Notes: a model not told the origin generated them from the letters alone. Shown: positions 17,948 through 27,464, counted from the first letter of the stretch. The stretch is 64,000 nt of DNA from Cellulomonas telluris (GCF_004886325.1 NZ_QXFN01000002.1:62001-126000), one strand, 5' to 3'. Made by a program: numbers and translations.

Positions 17948-20686
17948 ATGTCAGCAGGGCGCAAGCTCGTCATCGTCGAGTCACCCGCGAAGGCACGCAC
18001 CATCGCCGGGTACCTCGGCGAGGGCTACGACGTCGAGGCGTCCGTCGGCCACATCCGCGACCTGCCGCAGCCGTCGGAGCTGCCGGCGGAGATGAAGAAG
18101 GGCCCGTACGGGAAGTTCGCGGTCGACGTGGAGCACGGGTTCCAGCCGTACTACGTCGTCGACGCGGACAAGAAGAAGAAGGTCGCCGAGCTCAAGAAGC
18201 TCCTCAAGGAGTCCGACGAGCTCTACCTCGCCACCGACGAGGACCGCGAGGGGGAGGCCATCGCCTGGCACCTGCTCGCGGAGCTCAAGCCCAAGGTGCC
18301 GGTCAAGCGGATGGTCTTCCACGAGATCACGCGCGAGGCGATCACGCGGGCCCTGCAGAACACGCGCGAGCTCGACGAGCGGCTCGTCGACGCGCAGGAG
18401 ACGCGGCGCATCCTCGACCGGCTGTACGGCTACGAGGTCAGCCCGGTGCTGTGGCGCAAGGTCCGCCAGGGGCTGTCGGCGGGGCGCGTGCAGTCCGTCG
18501 CCACCCGGCTCGTCGTCGAGCGCGAGCGCGAGCGCATGGCGTTCGTCGCCGCCGACTACTGGGACGTCGTCGGGACGTTCGCCGTGCAGGACGCCGGGGA
18601 GCCCCGGTTCAGCGCCCGCCTCACCGGCGTGGGCGGGCAGCGGGTGGCCAGCGGGCGCGACTTCGACGACCGCGGGCAGCTGCGCACGCGGGACGCCGTC
18701 GCGCTCGACGAGGAGCGGGCGCACGCGCTCGTCGCCGGGCTCGCCGACGCGGACTTCACCGTCCGCTCGCTCGAGACCAAGCCGTACACGCGCCGCCCGG
18801 CCGCCCCGTTCACCACGTCGACGCTCCAGCAGGAGGCGTCCCGCAAGCTGCGGATGAGCTCGCGGCAGACGATGCGCACGGCGCAGTCGCTGTACGAGAA
18901 CGGCTACATCACCTACATGCGGACCGACTCGCCGACGCTGTCGACGCAGGCGGTGGACGCCGCGCGCCGGCAGGCCGCCGAGCTGTACGGCGCCGAGTAC
19001 GTGCCGGACGCGCCGCGCGTGTACGCCTCGAAGGCCAAGGGCGCGCAGGAGGCGCACGAGGCCATCCGCCCCGCCGGCGACCACTTCCGCACGCCGGCGC
19101 AGGTCGCGAAGCAGCTCTCGGGCGACCAGTTCCGCCTGTACGAGCTGATCTGGAAGCGCACGGTCGCGTCGCAGATGGCGGACGCGCGCGGACAGACCGC
19201 GTCGGTGCGCCTCGCGGCGACCGCCGCGCCGGCCGGCGCCGAGCCGGTCGAGACCCTGTTCTCCGCGTCCGGCACGGTCATCACGTTCCGCGGGTTCCTC
19301 GCCGCGTACGAGGAGGGGCGCGACGTCGGCCGCTACGACGACGCCGAGGCGTCCGAGGACGGCGCACGCCCCGAGAAGGACGCCCGCCTGCCGCGCATGG
19401 CGGAGGGCGACCCGCTGACCGCGAGCGACCTCGCCGCCGACGGGCACCGCACGTCCCCGCCGCCGCGCTACACCGAGGCGTCGCTGGTCAAGGCGCTCGA
19501 GGAGCGCGGGATCGGCCGGCCGTCGACGTACGCCGCGACGATCGGCGTCATCCAGGACCGCGGGTACGTGACGAACCGTGGCCAGGCGCTCGTGCCGTCG
19601 TGGCTCGCGTTCGCCGTGACGCGGCTGCTCGAGGAGAACTTCGACCGGCTCGTGGACTACTCGTTCACCGCCGAGATGGAGGAGGACCTCGACGCGATCG
19701 CCGCCGGGCAGAAGGACCGCGTCGACTGGTTGACGGAGTTCTACTTCGGCGACCGGTCGGACTCCCCGGAGCGCGGCGGCCTGCGCGGCATCCTGGAGAA
19801 CCTCGGCGACATCGACGCGCGCGACGTCAACTCGATCGACATCGGCGACGGCGTCGTCCTGCGCGTGGGGCGCTACGGCCCGTACCTCGAGGTGCCCGGT
19901 GACGGCCCCGACGACGAGCCGCGCCGCGCGTCCGTCCCCGACGACCTCGCGCCCGACGAGCTCACGCCGGCCAAGGCGCGCGAGCTGCTGGAGACGCAGC
20001 CGGACGGCGACCAGGTGCTCGGCACGGACCCGTCCACCGGCACGCAGATCGTGGCGCGCAACGGCCGCTACGGCCCGTACGTCACCGAGGTGCTGCCGGA
20101 GCCCGAGCTCGACCCGAACCTGTCCGCGGCCGCCCGCAAGAAGGCGCTCGCCGCGCAGCCGAAGCCGCGGACGGCGTCGCTGTTCAAGTCGATGTCGCTG
20201 GCCACGGTGACGCTCGAGGACGCGCTGAGGCTCATGTCGCTGCCGCGCGTGGTCGGCGTCGACCCGGAGTCGGGCGCGGAGATCACCGCCCAGAACGGGC
20301 GGTACGGGCCGTACCTGAAGAAGGGCACCGACTCGCGGACCCTCGCGTCGGAGGAGCAGCTCTTCACGGTCACGCTCGAGGAGGCGCTCGCGATCTACGC
20401 GCAGCCCAAGCGTGGCCGCGGGCAGACCGCCACGCCGCCCCTGCGCGAGCTGGGCACCGACCCGACGAGCGGCAAGCCGATCGTCGTCAAGGACGGCCGC
20501 TTCGGCGCGTACGTCACCGACGGCGAGACGAACCGCACCCTGCCCAAGGACGTGACGCCCGAGTCGATCACGCCCGAGCAGGCCGTCGAGCTGCTCGCGG
20601 AGAAGCGGGCGGCCGGCCCCGCGAAGAAGCGCACCACCGCCCGCAAGACCACCACGACGCGCAAGAAGGCGGCGACGAAGGGCTGA
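17948..20686 (+). CDS. topA: DNA topoisomerase I
   Basis: 912 aa type IA topoisomerase. TOPRIM motifs VIVESPAKARTI and ATDEDREGEAIAWHL, and the catalytic tyrosine in YITYMRTDSPTLS (Tyr323). Instead of zinc fingers it has several C-terminal repeats with an NGRYGPY/DGRFGAY signature, and a Lys/Thr-rich basic tail (KKRTTARKTTTTRKK), as in mycobacterial TopA. It relaxes negative supercoils. ATG 17948 follows GGAAGG. A strong hairpin follows the stop. Confidence 0.98.
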   Translation: MSAGRKLVIVESPAKARTIAGYLGEGYDVEASVGHIRDLPQPSELPAEMKKGPYGKFAVDVEHGFQPYYVVDADKKKKVAELKKLLKESDELYLATDEDREGEAIAWHLLAELKPKVPVKRMVFHEITREAITRALQNTRELDERLVDAQETRRILDRLYGYEVSPVLWRKVRQGLSAGRVQSVATRLVVERERERMAFVAADYWDVVGTFAVQDAGEPRFSARLTGVGGQRVASGRDFDDRGQLRTRDAVALDEERAHALVAGLADADFTVRSLETKPYTRRPAAPFTTSTLQQEASRKLRMSSRQTMRTAQSLYENGYITYMRTDSPTLSTQAVDAARRQAAELYGAEYVPDAPRVYASKAKGAQEAHEAIRPAGDHFRTPAQVAKQLSGDQFRLYELIWKRTVASQMADARGQTASVRLAATAAPAGAEPVETLFSASGTVITFRGFLAAYEEGRDVGRYDDAEASEDGARPEKDARLPRMAEGDPLTASDLAADGHRTSPPPRYTEASLVKALEERGIGRPSTYAATIGVIQDRGYVTNRGQALVPSWLAFAVTRLLEENFDRLVDYSFTAEMEEDLDAIAAGQKDRVDWLTEFYFGDRSDSPERGGLRGILENLGDIDARDVNSIDIGDGVVLRVGRYGPYLEVPGDGPDDEPRRASVPDDLAPDELTPAKARELLETQPDGDQVLGTDPSTGTQIVARNGRYGPYVTEVLPEPELDPNLSAAARKKALAAQPKPRTASLFKSMSLATVTLEDALRLMSLPRVVGVDPESGAEITAQNGRYGPYLKKGTDSRTLASEEQLFTVTLEEALAIYAQPKRGRGQTATPPLRELGTDPTSGKPIVVKDGRFGAYVTDGETNRTLPKDVTPESITPEQAVELLAEKRAAGPAKKRTTARKTTTTRKKAATKG

Positions 20687-20708
20687 CGCCGCCCGCTCCG
20701 CACCCGCC

Positions 20709-20743
20709 GACGGGCGGGCACCGCACGCCGGTGCCCGCCCGTC
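20709..20743 (+). terminator. topA terminator hairpin
   Basis: Perfect 15-bp stem (20709-20723/20729-20743) with a 5-nt loop, 22 nt after the topA stop. No T tract. Confidence 0.7.
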
Positions 20744-20898
20744 CGCGTCTCCGGGTCGGTCGGGGGGATCTGCCGGACCGGCGCAGGCCCGCCGACCCCG
20801 TCCGGTCCCGAGCGGTGGGACGACGCGGGGCCGAGGCGCGTGTCCCGCACGTCCGGGCGCCCGGTGGGCGCACGAACGCGCGGGTGGTCGTGCGTCCG

Positions 20899-20951
20899 GG
20901 CCGGGTCAGCCCTCGTGCGCGACCAGGCCGGGTCAGCCCTCGTACGCGACC
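20899..20951. repeat. 27-bp tandem duplication of the VOC gene's 3' end
   Basis: 20899-20924 and 20926-20951 are identical except for one base (G/A). The second copy holds the last codons and stop of the VOC gene; the first lies just beyond it, so the gene terminus has been duplicated. Confidence 0.8.
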
Positions 20952-21355
20952 GCGACGTCGAGCACCCACGTCACGCCGAAGCGGTCGACGAGCATCCCGT
21001 ACAGCGGCGCCCAGCCGGCCGGGCCGAGGTTCTGCACGACGGTCGCGCCGTCCGCGAGCGCGTTCCAGTACCGGGTGATCTCCTCCGCGTCGCTGCCGCG
21101 GACGGACACGAAGAACGGGTTGGCGCCCCGCTCGTAGGGCAGGCGGCCCGGCACGTCGTACGCCATGACGTGGAAGCCGTCGGGGGAGACGACCTGCCCC
21201 CACATGACCTGGTCGGCCTCGGCCGGGTCCTGGGCGGCGTGCGCGTCGGCGTAGGTGACGACGGTGACGTCGCCGCCGAACACGTCGCGGTACAGCGCGA
21301 GGGCGGCGCGGGCGTCGCCGCGGAAGTTGAGGTGCGTGGTCGTGGTGACGGACAT
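20933..21355 (-). CDS. VOC-fold PhnB/glyoxalase-like protein
   Basis: 140 aa. Two beta-alpha-beta-beta-beta modules with the PhnB (3-demethylubiquinone-9-methyltransferase-like) signatures THLNFRGDARAALALYRDVF and the C-terminal FGVTWVLD. Metal-binding residues typical of glyoxalase I are not all present and function is unknown. GAGGAG lies close before the ATG 21355. Divergent from a WYL regulator 101 bp away, a pairing often seen in actinobacteria and probably regulatory. Confidence 0.88.
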   Translation of the reverse strand: MSVTTTTHLNFRGDARAALALYRDVFGGDVTVVTYADAHAAQDPAEADQVMWGQVVSPDGFHVMAYDVPGRLPYERGANPFFVSVRGSDAEEITRYWNALADGATVVQNLGPAGWAPLYGMLVDRFGVTWVLDVAVAYEG

Positions 21356-21456
21356 GGGTCTCTCCTCGGGTCGGACGGCCGTGGCCGTCGGTGTCGCGAC
21401 GACCGTAGGAAGGATCGGTGCCAGTTCCTGACCGCGATGACGGGCACACTCGGCGC

Positions 21457-22449
21457 ATGGCCGTCACGAGCTCGCGGACCCTGCGCCTGCTGTCGCTGCT
21501 CCAGCAGCGCCGGCACTGGTCGGGCACCGACCTCGCCGACCGGCTGGGCGTCTCCCTGCGCACGCTGCGCCGCGACGTCGAGCGGCTGCGCGAGCTCGGC
21601 TACCCGGTGGACGCGCAGCCCGGCGTCGCCGGCGGGTACGCGCTCGCCCCGGGCGCCGCGCTGCCGCCGCTCGTCCTCGACGACGAGGAGGCGGTCGCGC
21701 TCGCCGTCGGGCTGGGCGCCGCGGCGTCGACCGGGGTGGCGGGCCTCGCCGAGCCGTCGGTGCGGGCGCTCGCCAAGGTGGTGCCTGTCATGCCGGCACG
21801 CCTGCGCCGGCGGGTCGACGCGCTCCGGGCCGTGACGGTGCCCGGGACGTGGGGCGCGGGCGGCGGTGGCGCCGGTGCGGCGGCCGACGTGCTCACGGCC
21901 GTCGCCCTCGCCTGCCGCGACGGCGAGCGCCTCGCGTTCACCTACACCGCTGCGGACGGCGTCCGCACGGACCGCACCGTGGACCCCTACCGGCTGGTGC
22001 CGCTCGGCTCCGCCTGGTACCTCGTCGCCTGGGACCCGGACCGCGCCGACTGGCGCGTGTTCCGCCTCGACCGCGCGGACGCCCCGCGCGGGACCGGACG
22101 CCCGTTCGCGCCGCGGCCCCTGCCGGCCGACGACGTCGCCGCGTGGGTGCGCGAGCGCGTCAGCGGCGGGCCGCAGCGGTGGCGCGTCGAGGCCGTCGTC
22201 GAGGCGTCCGCCGCCCAGGCGCGCCGGCGCGTCCCGTGGTGGCTGTCGGTCGAGGACGAGCCGGGCGGGCGCTGCCGCGTCCGACTCGACGTCGACGACC
22301 TGCTGTGGGCGGCGACCGCGCTCGGCCTGGTCGGCGCGCGGTTCACGGTCGTCTCGCCGCCGGAGCTCGTGGCGACGCTCGAGGAGGTGGCCGGCCGGTT
22401 CGCGGCGGCGGGACGCGCCGGTGCGGCGGCGGCGCCCGACCCGGCGTGA
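21457..22449 (+). CDS. WYL-domain transcriptional regulator (YafY type)
   Basis: 330 aa. An N-terminal winged helix (ADRLGVSLRTLRRDVERLRE) is followed by a WYL domain (LAFTYTAADGVRTDRTVDPYRLV then SAWYLVAWD, where WYL appears as WYL) and a WCX C-terminal extension. WYL proteins sense ligands, often nucleic acids or nucleotides, and repress or activate neighbours; here the likely target is the divergent VOC gene. ATG 21457 is 6 nt after CACACT, possibly leaderless. Confidence 0.9.
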   Translation: MAVTSSRTLRLLSLLQQRRHWSGTDLADRLGVSLRTLRRDVERLRELGYPVDAQPGVAGGYALAPGAALPPLVLDDEEAVALAVGLGAAASTGVAGLAEPSVRALAKVVPVMPARLRRRVDALRAVTVPGTWGAGGGGAGAAADVLTAVALACRDGERLAFTYTAADGVRTDRTVDPYRLVPLGSAWYLVAWDPDRADWRVFRLDRADAPRGTGRPFAPRPLPADDVAAWVRERVSGGPQRWRVEAVVEASAAQARRRVPWWLSVEDEPGGRCRVRLDVDDLLWAATALGLVGARFTVVSPPELVATLEEVAGRFAAAGRAGAAAAPDPA

Positions 22450-22498
22450 CGCAGGCGCGGGAGGACGAGACGCGGGGGAGCGCCCGCTGGCGCGGCCG

Positions 22499-23620
22499 TC
22501 AGGGTGCCGCCGGACGCCAGAGCGGCTCACCGCCGCGGTCGCGCCCCATCTCCCAGCGTCGTCCCGGCGTCGCGGCCGGCTCGACGTCCGTCAGCCAGTA
22601 CGTCCGGTCCGGGTCCCACCCGGCCAGCACGGTCGCGAGGTCGTCGTCCACGGGCACGGCCCGGCCGGCGGTCGTGAGGTACCCCGCCACCGTGACGTGC
22701 ACCGCGTCCGCCTCCTGCGCGACGCGCGACCAGTCCGGCAGGCACCAGCGCCCGTCGCGGCCGGTCACGCGGAACCAGTCGTGACGGCGCCCGGCCGTGA
22801 CCTCGAGCGGGTGGCGCCGGCACAGGTCGGCCCACGCGTCGGGGCCGTCGACCTCCAGCACGCGCGCCCCCGTCGGCACCACCACCCGGCGCACGTGCGC
22901 CTCCTCCCACCCCGCCCCGTCCTCGACGCACCACAGGCCGAGCGGGCCGTCCGCGCCGAGCGCCCGCGTCGTCGTCGTGAGCCGCGCGAACGCGGGGACC
23001 GACCACCACGAGCCGGTGTGCGGGGCGCGGACGTCGGACGGTCGGTCCCCGCGGGCGCGCTCCTCGTCGGCGACCTCGTCCGCACGCCACCGCGCCAGCC
23101 AGGCGGCCGCGTCGCCCTCGACCGGCGGCGCCGGCGACGCGTGCGGGAGGTCGACCACCCACTGGTCGTCCCGCGGAGCCGGCGACGACCACCACGCCGT
23201 CGCCGGGTCCGTGACCAGCTGCGCCGCGACCCGACGCAGCGCGTCGCGCACCGGCGGCGTCGCCGCGAGGACGTCCTCGCCGTCCGGCTCCTGCCAGTAC
23301 CGGGCGTGGTCGACCGCGTGGACGAGCGCGAGGAGCAGCGTGCGCGCGTCGAGCCCGGTGAGCGGGACCTCGTCGAGGAGCGCGGCGACCGCGGCGGGCG
23401 ACGGGTGCGGCAGCTCGGCCTCGTCCACCCGGCCGGCCGACCACATCCGGACGAGCGAGCGGCCGGCGCCTGGGTCGAGGTGGTAGCCGGCGTGGAACAG
23501 GGCGTCGCGCAGGGGCTGCGCGTCGTGCCCGGGGTCGAGCTCGGCGGCGGCCCGCGCGACCGCCAGGCACAGCCGACGCCCGCGCGGGCCGGCGAGCAGC
23601 GCGTCGGGGTCGAGGTCCAT
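22499..23620 (-). CDS. Conserved-type hypothetical protein, 373 aa
   Basis: No family recognised. 373 aa, soluble, rich in Trp and His, with no signal peptide or membrane helix. Features are an N-terminal helical half (ARTLLLALVHAVDHARYWQ) and a C-terminal half of alternating strands containing HDWFRVTGRDGRWCLPDW. ATG 23620 is 6 nt after TAGGGT, the leaderless layout of the window, which together with codon bias supports it being real. Convergent with the WYL regulator. Confidence 0.75.
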   Translation of the reverse strand: MDLDPDALLAGPRGRRLCLAVARAAAELDPGHDAQPLRDALFHAGYHLDPGAGRSLVRMWSAGRVDEAELPHPSPAAVAALLDEVPLTGLDARTLLLALVHAVDHARYWQEPDGEDVLAATPPVRDALRRVAAQLVTDPATAWWSSPAPRDDQWVVDLPHASPAPPVEGDAAAWLARWRADEVADEERARGDRPSDVRAPHTGSWWSVPAFARLTTTTRALGADGPLGLWCVEDGAGWEEAHVRRVVVPTGARVLEVDGPDAWADLCRRHPLEVTAGRRHDWFRVTGRDGRWCLPDWSRVAQEADAVHVTVAGYLTTAGRAVPVDDDLATVLAGWDPDRTYWLTDVEPAATPGRRWEMGRDRGGEPLWRPAAP

Positions 23621-23701
23621 CCCGCCACCCTAGGGATGCCGCCGACGACGGGTGCCGGCCGGGTCCCCCTCGTCCCGGGTGCCGGCGCCTACCCTGGCCG
23701 C

Positions 23702-24130
23702 GTGCCGCTGCCCGCCCCGTACCGTCTGGTCGAGGGGCCGCCCGACGTCGCGTCCTACCTCGACCTGCGCCGCCTCTCGGGCCTGACGCCCCGCACCCCC
23801 GAGCAGGCCGCCGCCGCGCTGCCCGGCGGGTGGGCGGCCGTGCACGTGGTGGACGGCGGGGGCCGTCCCGTCGGCATGGGCCGCGTGATCGGCGACGGCG
23901 GCTGGTACTTCCACGTCGTCGACATGGCGGTCCTGCCCGAGCACCAGCGCCGCGGCCTGGGCGACGCGGTCCTCACATGGCTGCTCGACCGCATCCGCAC
24001 GTCGGCCCCGCCGGGGGCGTACATCACGCTCCTCGCCGACGAGCCGGGCCGCCGCCTCTACACCCGCCACGGCTTCGTGGAGACGGCCCCGACGACGATC
24101 GGCATGTGGCTCCCGCCTCCGACGCCCTGA
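23702..24130 (+). CDS. GNAT N-acetyltransferase
   Basis: 142 aa. Central GNAT motif VVDMAVLPEHQRRGLGDAVL with the R-x-x-G-x-G acetyl-CoA loop, and a C-terminal DEPGRRLYTRHGFVE. The family acetylates amines with acetyl-CoA; the substrate is unknown. GTG 23702 is exactly 6 nt after TACCCT, the strongest leaderless pattern in this region. Divergent from the 373-aa protein across 81 bp. Confidence 0.88.
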   Translation: MPLPAPYRLVEGPPDVASYLDLRRLSGLTPRTPEQAAAALPGGWAAVHVVDGGGRPVGMGRVIGDGGWYFHVVDMAVLPEHQRRGLGDAVLTWLLDRIRTSAPPGAYITLLADEPGRRLYTRHGFVETAPTTIGMWLPPPTP

Positions 24131-24500
24131 CGCCGGCCCTCGCCCAAGGCCGCCCCGCCGGCGGCAGGCGCCCGCCCGGTGCCTGGACGACCGACACCTC
24201 CGGCCGTCACGTCCCGTACCCCGAGATGCGCACGCGGCGAGCCGCGCGACGGTGCGACCTCACGGCCGGCAGGCCCCACGAAGGCGCGGCGCGTCACCTG
24301 GGCGTCCCGCGCTGTGGGACCAGGAGTGGGACCAGGAGATGTTCCCGGAGGTGCCGTGGGTGACGGGGCGGCCAGCGGGTGACGGGGTCGGCCGGCGGGT
24401 CGGTCAGCGAGCCGTCCCCGGCCCCGCCGGGCCGCACCTGTGTCCCGAGATCCGGCACGTTCCGGTTCGCGCCGGCACGCCGCCGCGGTGCGATGCGCTC
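24131..24500. other. 370-bp gene-free stretch with short repeats
   Basis: No convincing gene. It holds a 12-bp tandem repeat GTGGGACCAGGA (24314-24325 and 24326-24337), two nearby GGTGACGGGG words, and two diverged copies of a block CCCGAGAT...GCACG...CGGTGCGA, near 24220-24258 and 24444-24494. The second block ends at the presumed start of the next gene, so it may be a duplicated promoter region or the remains of a lost neighbour. Confidence 0.45.
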
Positions 24501-25550
24501 GTGCCCGCTCCCGCTCCGTTGCCCCCGACGCTCCTGCGGCTCGCGCGCACCCAGGAGTGGCTCCTCTCCGCCGGGCAGTGCGACGCGGCGGGCGTGGGTG
24601 CCGGTCGACGGGCCGCGCTGCGACGGGCGGGGGCGCTCGCGGTCTCCGTGCGCGGGGTCGACCAGGTGCTCCGGCTCGCCGACGGTGCACCGGTGCCGGT
24701 CGCCGGAGGCGACGAGACGGCCGCGCGGCGGCGACGCACGGCCTGGTCCGCCCTGCTCGCGGCCGGTGTCGAGCGCGCTGTCGCGACAGGCTGCTGCGCG
24801 CTCGCGCTGCACGGGGTCGACGGCCTGCCGGTCGACGTCGTCAGGGAGGTGGCCACGCTCCCCGGCGCGTCGCACCGGCTGCGCGGGGGCACCCGTGTGC
24901 GCACGCTCGCCGCGTCCGAGCGCGCACGGGTCGGGACCGTCGGCGCCGCGCGCGTGGTCGACCCCGTCACCGCACTCGCGCAGGCGGTGCCGGAGCTGAC
25001 GCGCGAGCACGCCGTGGCGGTCCTCGACTCGGCGCTGCAGCGCGGGCTCGTGCGCGAGGACGAGCTCGCGGACGTCCGGGCGGTGGTGCGTGGACGACGG
25101 GGCGCCGCACGCAGCGCGTCGTGGTGGGACCTCGTCGACGGACGCGCCCAGTCGCCGCTGGAGACGTGGGCGCGGCTCCAGTGCCGGGACGCGGGCGTGC
25201 CGCCGCACGACCTCCAGGTCGCCGTGCGCGACGCGACCGGACGGACGATCGCGCGGGGCGACCTCGGGTGGTCGCTGCCGGACGGGCGGCTCCTCGTGCT
25301 CGAGGTCGACGGCGCCGGACCGCACAGCGCGCCGCGAGCGCTCTTCCGGGACCGGGAGCGGCAGAACGCCGTGGTCGCGACAGGCGCCCTGGTGCTGCGG
25401 GTCGCGGCACGCGAGGTGCACGCCGGGGCGGTCCCCTCCCTGGTGGTGCCCCACCTCGGCGCGGCGCCCGCCATGCGGGACGGCGCCGGCACGAGACGCA
25501 GGTCCGTGCGGCCCGCGGCGCGTCACCCGCACCGGACGGGCGGTTCGTGA
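24501..25550 (+). CDS. AbiEi-like winged helix with DUF559 endonuclease-like domain
   Basis: 349 aa from GTG 24501, which lies 6 nt after TGCGAT. The N-terminus (LLRLARTQEWLLSAGQCDAAG) resembles the winged helix of AbiEi-type antitoxins. The C-terminal 110 residues (from QSPLETWARLQC) follow the DUF559/Vsr-like PD-(D/E)xK pattern: RGDLGW...LLVLEVDGAGPHS with the E-x-D pair, then DRERQNAVVATG. Such two-domain proteins are numerous in actinobacterial genomes, usually as single genes; a nuclease role is inferred from fold, not shown. An AbiEii nucleotidyltransferase toxin is not adjacent. Confidence 0.7.
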   Translation: MPAPAPLPPTLLRLARTQEWLLSAGQCDAAGVGAGRRAALRRAGALAVSVRGVDQVLRLADGAPVPVAGGDETAARRRRTAWSALLAAGVERAVATGCCALALHGVDGLPVDVVREVATLPGASHRLRGGTRVRTLAASERARVGTVGAARVVDPVTALAQAVPELTREHAVAVLDSALQRGLVREDELADVRAVVRGRRGAARSASWWDLVDGRAQSPLETWARLQCRDAGVPPHDLQVAVRDATGRTIARGDLGWSLPDGRLLVLEVDGAGPHSAPRALFRDRERQNAVVATGALVLRVAAREVHAGAVPSLVVPHLGAAPAMRDGAGTRRRSVRPAARHPHRTGGS

Positions 25551-25646
25551 GGCGCCCGTACCGGCATGCGGACGCGCCCCACCGCGCCGTCACCGACGTG
25601 CGGCGTCACCCGGACGTGCGTCCGTGCGGGCCGCTAGGTTGGCGCC

Positions 25647-26660
25647 ATGGCTCGTACCGAGGACCCTCGTTCCGCACCGTCGATCCGCTGGGGCATCCTC
25701 GGCGCCGGCAACATCGCCTCGACGTTCGTCCACTCCGTCCGGGAGTTCACTCGCGCACAGGTCGTGGCCGTCGGGTCGCGGCACCGCGACCGGGCGGAGC
25801 GGTTCGCCACGGCGCACGGCGTGCCGACGACGCACGTCGGCTACCGGGAGCTCGTCGAGGACCGGCAGGTCGACGCGGTGTACGTCGCGACCCCGCACTC
25901 CGAGCACCGCGAGCACGCGCTGCTCGCGATCAGGGCCGGCAAGCACGTGCTCGTCGAGAAGTCCTTCACGCGCAACGCCGCCGAGGCGGAGGAGGTCTTC
26001 GCCGCGGCGGAGGCCGCCGGGGTGTTCGTCATGGAGGCGATGTGGACGCGCTTCCTCCCGCACGTCGCCGCGCTGCACCAGGTGATCGAGGCCGGCGAGA
26101 TCGGCGACATCGTCAACATCCGCGCCGACCACGGGCAGTACTTCCCGTTCGACGCGAGCAGCCGGCTGTACGCGCCCGAGCTCGCCGGCGGCGCGCTGCT
26201 CGACCTCGGCGTCTACCCGGTGTCGTGGGCGCACGACTTCCTGGGCGTGCCGACGGGGGTGCACGCGTTCGGGCAGCTCACGTCGACCGGCGTCGACGGC
26301 CAGATCTCGATGGTGCTCGAGTACGGCGACCAGGTGCAGGCGACGCTGCACACCACGATGTGGTCGAAGACGCCGACGACCTCGTCGATCTCCGGGACGG
26401 AGGGGTACATCCGCGTCGCGGGCAGCTTCTACGGGCCGACGCAGTTCCGCGTCGCGCGGCGTGACGGGCGCGAGTGGACGTTCGAGCAGCCGTACGCGCG
26501 CGGGCTGCAGTACGAGGCCGCCGAGGTCGCCCGGCGGGTCGCCGCCGGGGACACCGAGAGCCCGCGGATGTCGTGGCAGGGCACGCTCGAGGTGATGCGG
26601 ACGATGGACGAGGTCCGCCGCCAGATCGGCGTCGTCTACCCGGGCGAGGACACGGCCTGA
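25647..26660 (+). CDS. Gfo/Idh/MocA-family oxidoreductase
   Basis: 337 aa. N-terminal Rossmann fold with GILGAGNIASTF (about 17-28), the VYVATPHSEHREHAL strand, and the catalytic EKSFTRN segment (the EKP/EKS lysine). The C-terminal half is the GFO-type beta sheet. Likely an NAD(P)-dependent sugar, inositol or trans-dihydrodiol-type dehydrogenase; the MEAMWTRFLP motif recalls dimeric dihydrodiol dehydrogenase relatives. ATG 25647 is 6 nt after TAGGTT (25635-25640), leaderless. A hairpin follows. Confidence 0.92.
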   Translation: MARTEDPRSAPSIRWGILGAGNIASTFVHSVREFTRAQVVAVGSRHRDRAERFATAHGVPTTHVGYRELVEDRQVDAVYVATPHSEHREHALLAIRAGKHVLVEKSFTRNAAEAEEVFAAAEAAGVFVMEAMWTRFLPHVAALHQVIEAGEIGDIVNIRADHGQYFPFDASSRLYAPELAGGALLDLGVYPVSWAHDFLGVPTGVHAFGQLTSTGVDGQISMVLEYGDQVQATLHTTMWSKTPTTSSISGTEGYIRVAGSFYGPTQFRVARRDGREWTFEQPYARGLQYEAAEVARRVAAGDTESPRMSWQGTLEVMRTMDEVRRQIGVVYPGEDTA

Positions 26661-26681
26661 CCCGTCGGCGGCACGTCACCA

Positions 26682-26711
26682 CGCCCCGGCGCCCCCACGG
26701 GTGCCGGGGCG
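26682..26711 (+). terminator. Hairpin after Gfo/Idh gene
   Basis: A 13-bp stem with one G-T pair (26682-26694/26699-26711) and a 4-nt loop, 21 nt beyond the stop. Confidence 0.6.
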
Positions 26712-26768
26712 TACGTGCGCCCCGGGGCGACGGACGGGAGTGTCCGGGGCGGGCGCTAGCCTGACGCG

Positions 26769-27464
26769 GTGACCCAGCAGCCCGTCCCCGGCGCACCCGT
26801 CGGGGTGTTCGTCTCGTTCGAGGGCGGCGACGGCGCCGGCAAGTCCACGCAGGTCGCGCTGCTCGGGCACCACCTCGCCGAGCTCGGCCGCGAGGTCGTC
26901 GTGACGCGCGAGCCGGGCGGCACCCCGCTGGGCCGTGAGCTGCGCCAGGCGATCCTGCACGGCGAGGACCTCGACCCGCGCACCGAGGCACTCCTGTACG
27001 CGGCCGACCGCGCGCACCACGTGGCGAGCCTCGTCCGTCCGGCCCTGGAGCGGGGGGCGGTCGTCCTCACCGACCGGTACCTCGACTCGTCGGTGGCGTA
27101 CCAGGGCACGGGGCGCGGTCTCGGTGCGGCGGAGGTCGAGGAGCTCTCCCTCTGGGCGACGTACGGGCTGCTGCCGCACGTCACGGTGCTGCTGGACCTC
27201 GACCCGGCCGTCGGGCTCGCGCGCCTGACGGGCGACCCGGACCGACTCGAGTCCGCCGGCGACGCGTTCCACCGCCGCACGCGGCAGGCCTTCCTCGACC
27301 GCGCCGCGGCCGACCCCGGTCGCTGGCTCGTGCTCGACGCGACGCAGCCGGCGGACGTCGTCGCCGCGGCGGTGCGCGAGCGGGTGGTCCCGCTGGTCGA
27401 GGGCACGGTCCCGGAGCGCCCGGCGGCGGTGGCGCCGGCCGCCGGGGGAGGGGCGGGCGCGTGA
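26769..27464 (+). CDS. tmk: Thymidylate kinase
   Basis: 231 aa. Walker A FEGGDGAGKSTQ, the DRYLDSSVAYQG (DR-Y) motif, and a LID segment GDPDRLESAGDAF. It phosphorylates dTMP to dTDP. The last 20 residues are a Pro/Ala/Gly tail. GTG 26769 is 6 nt after TAGCCT, leaderless. Its stop overlaps the start of holB (GTGA), the common tmk-holB operon. Confidence 0.96.
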   Translation: MTQQPVPGAPVGVFVSFEGGDGAGKSTQVALLGHHLAELGREVVVTREPGGTPLGRELRQAILHGEDLDPRTEALLYAADRAHHVASLVRPALERGAVVLTDRYLDSSVAYQGTGRGLGAAEVEELSLWATYGLLPHVTVLLDLDPAVGLARLTGDPDRLESAGDAFHRRTRQAFLDRAAADPGRWLVLDATQPADVVAAAVRERVVPLVEGTVPERPAAVAPAAGGGAGA

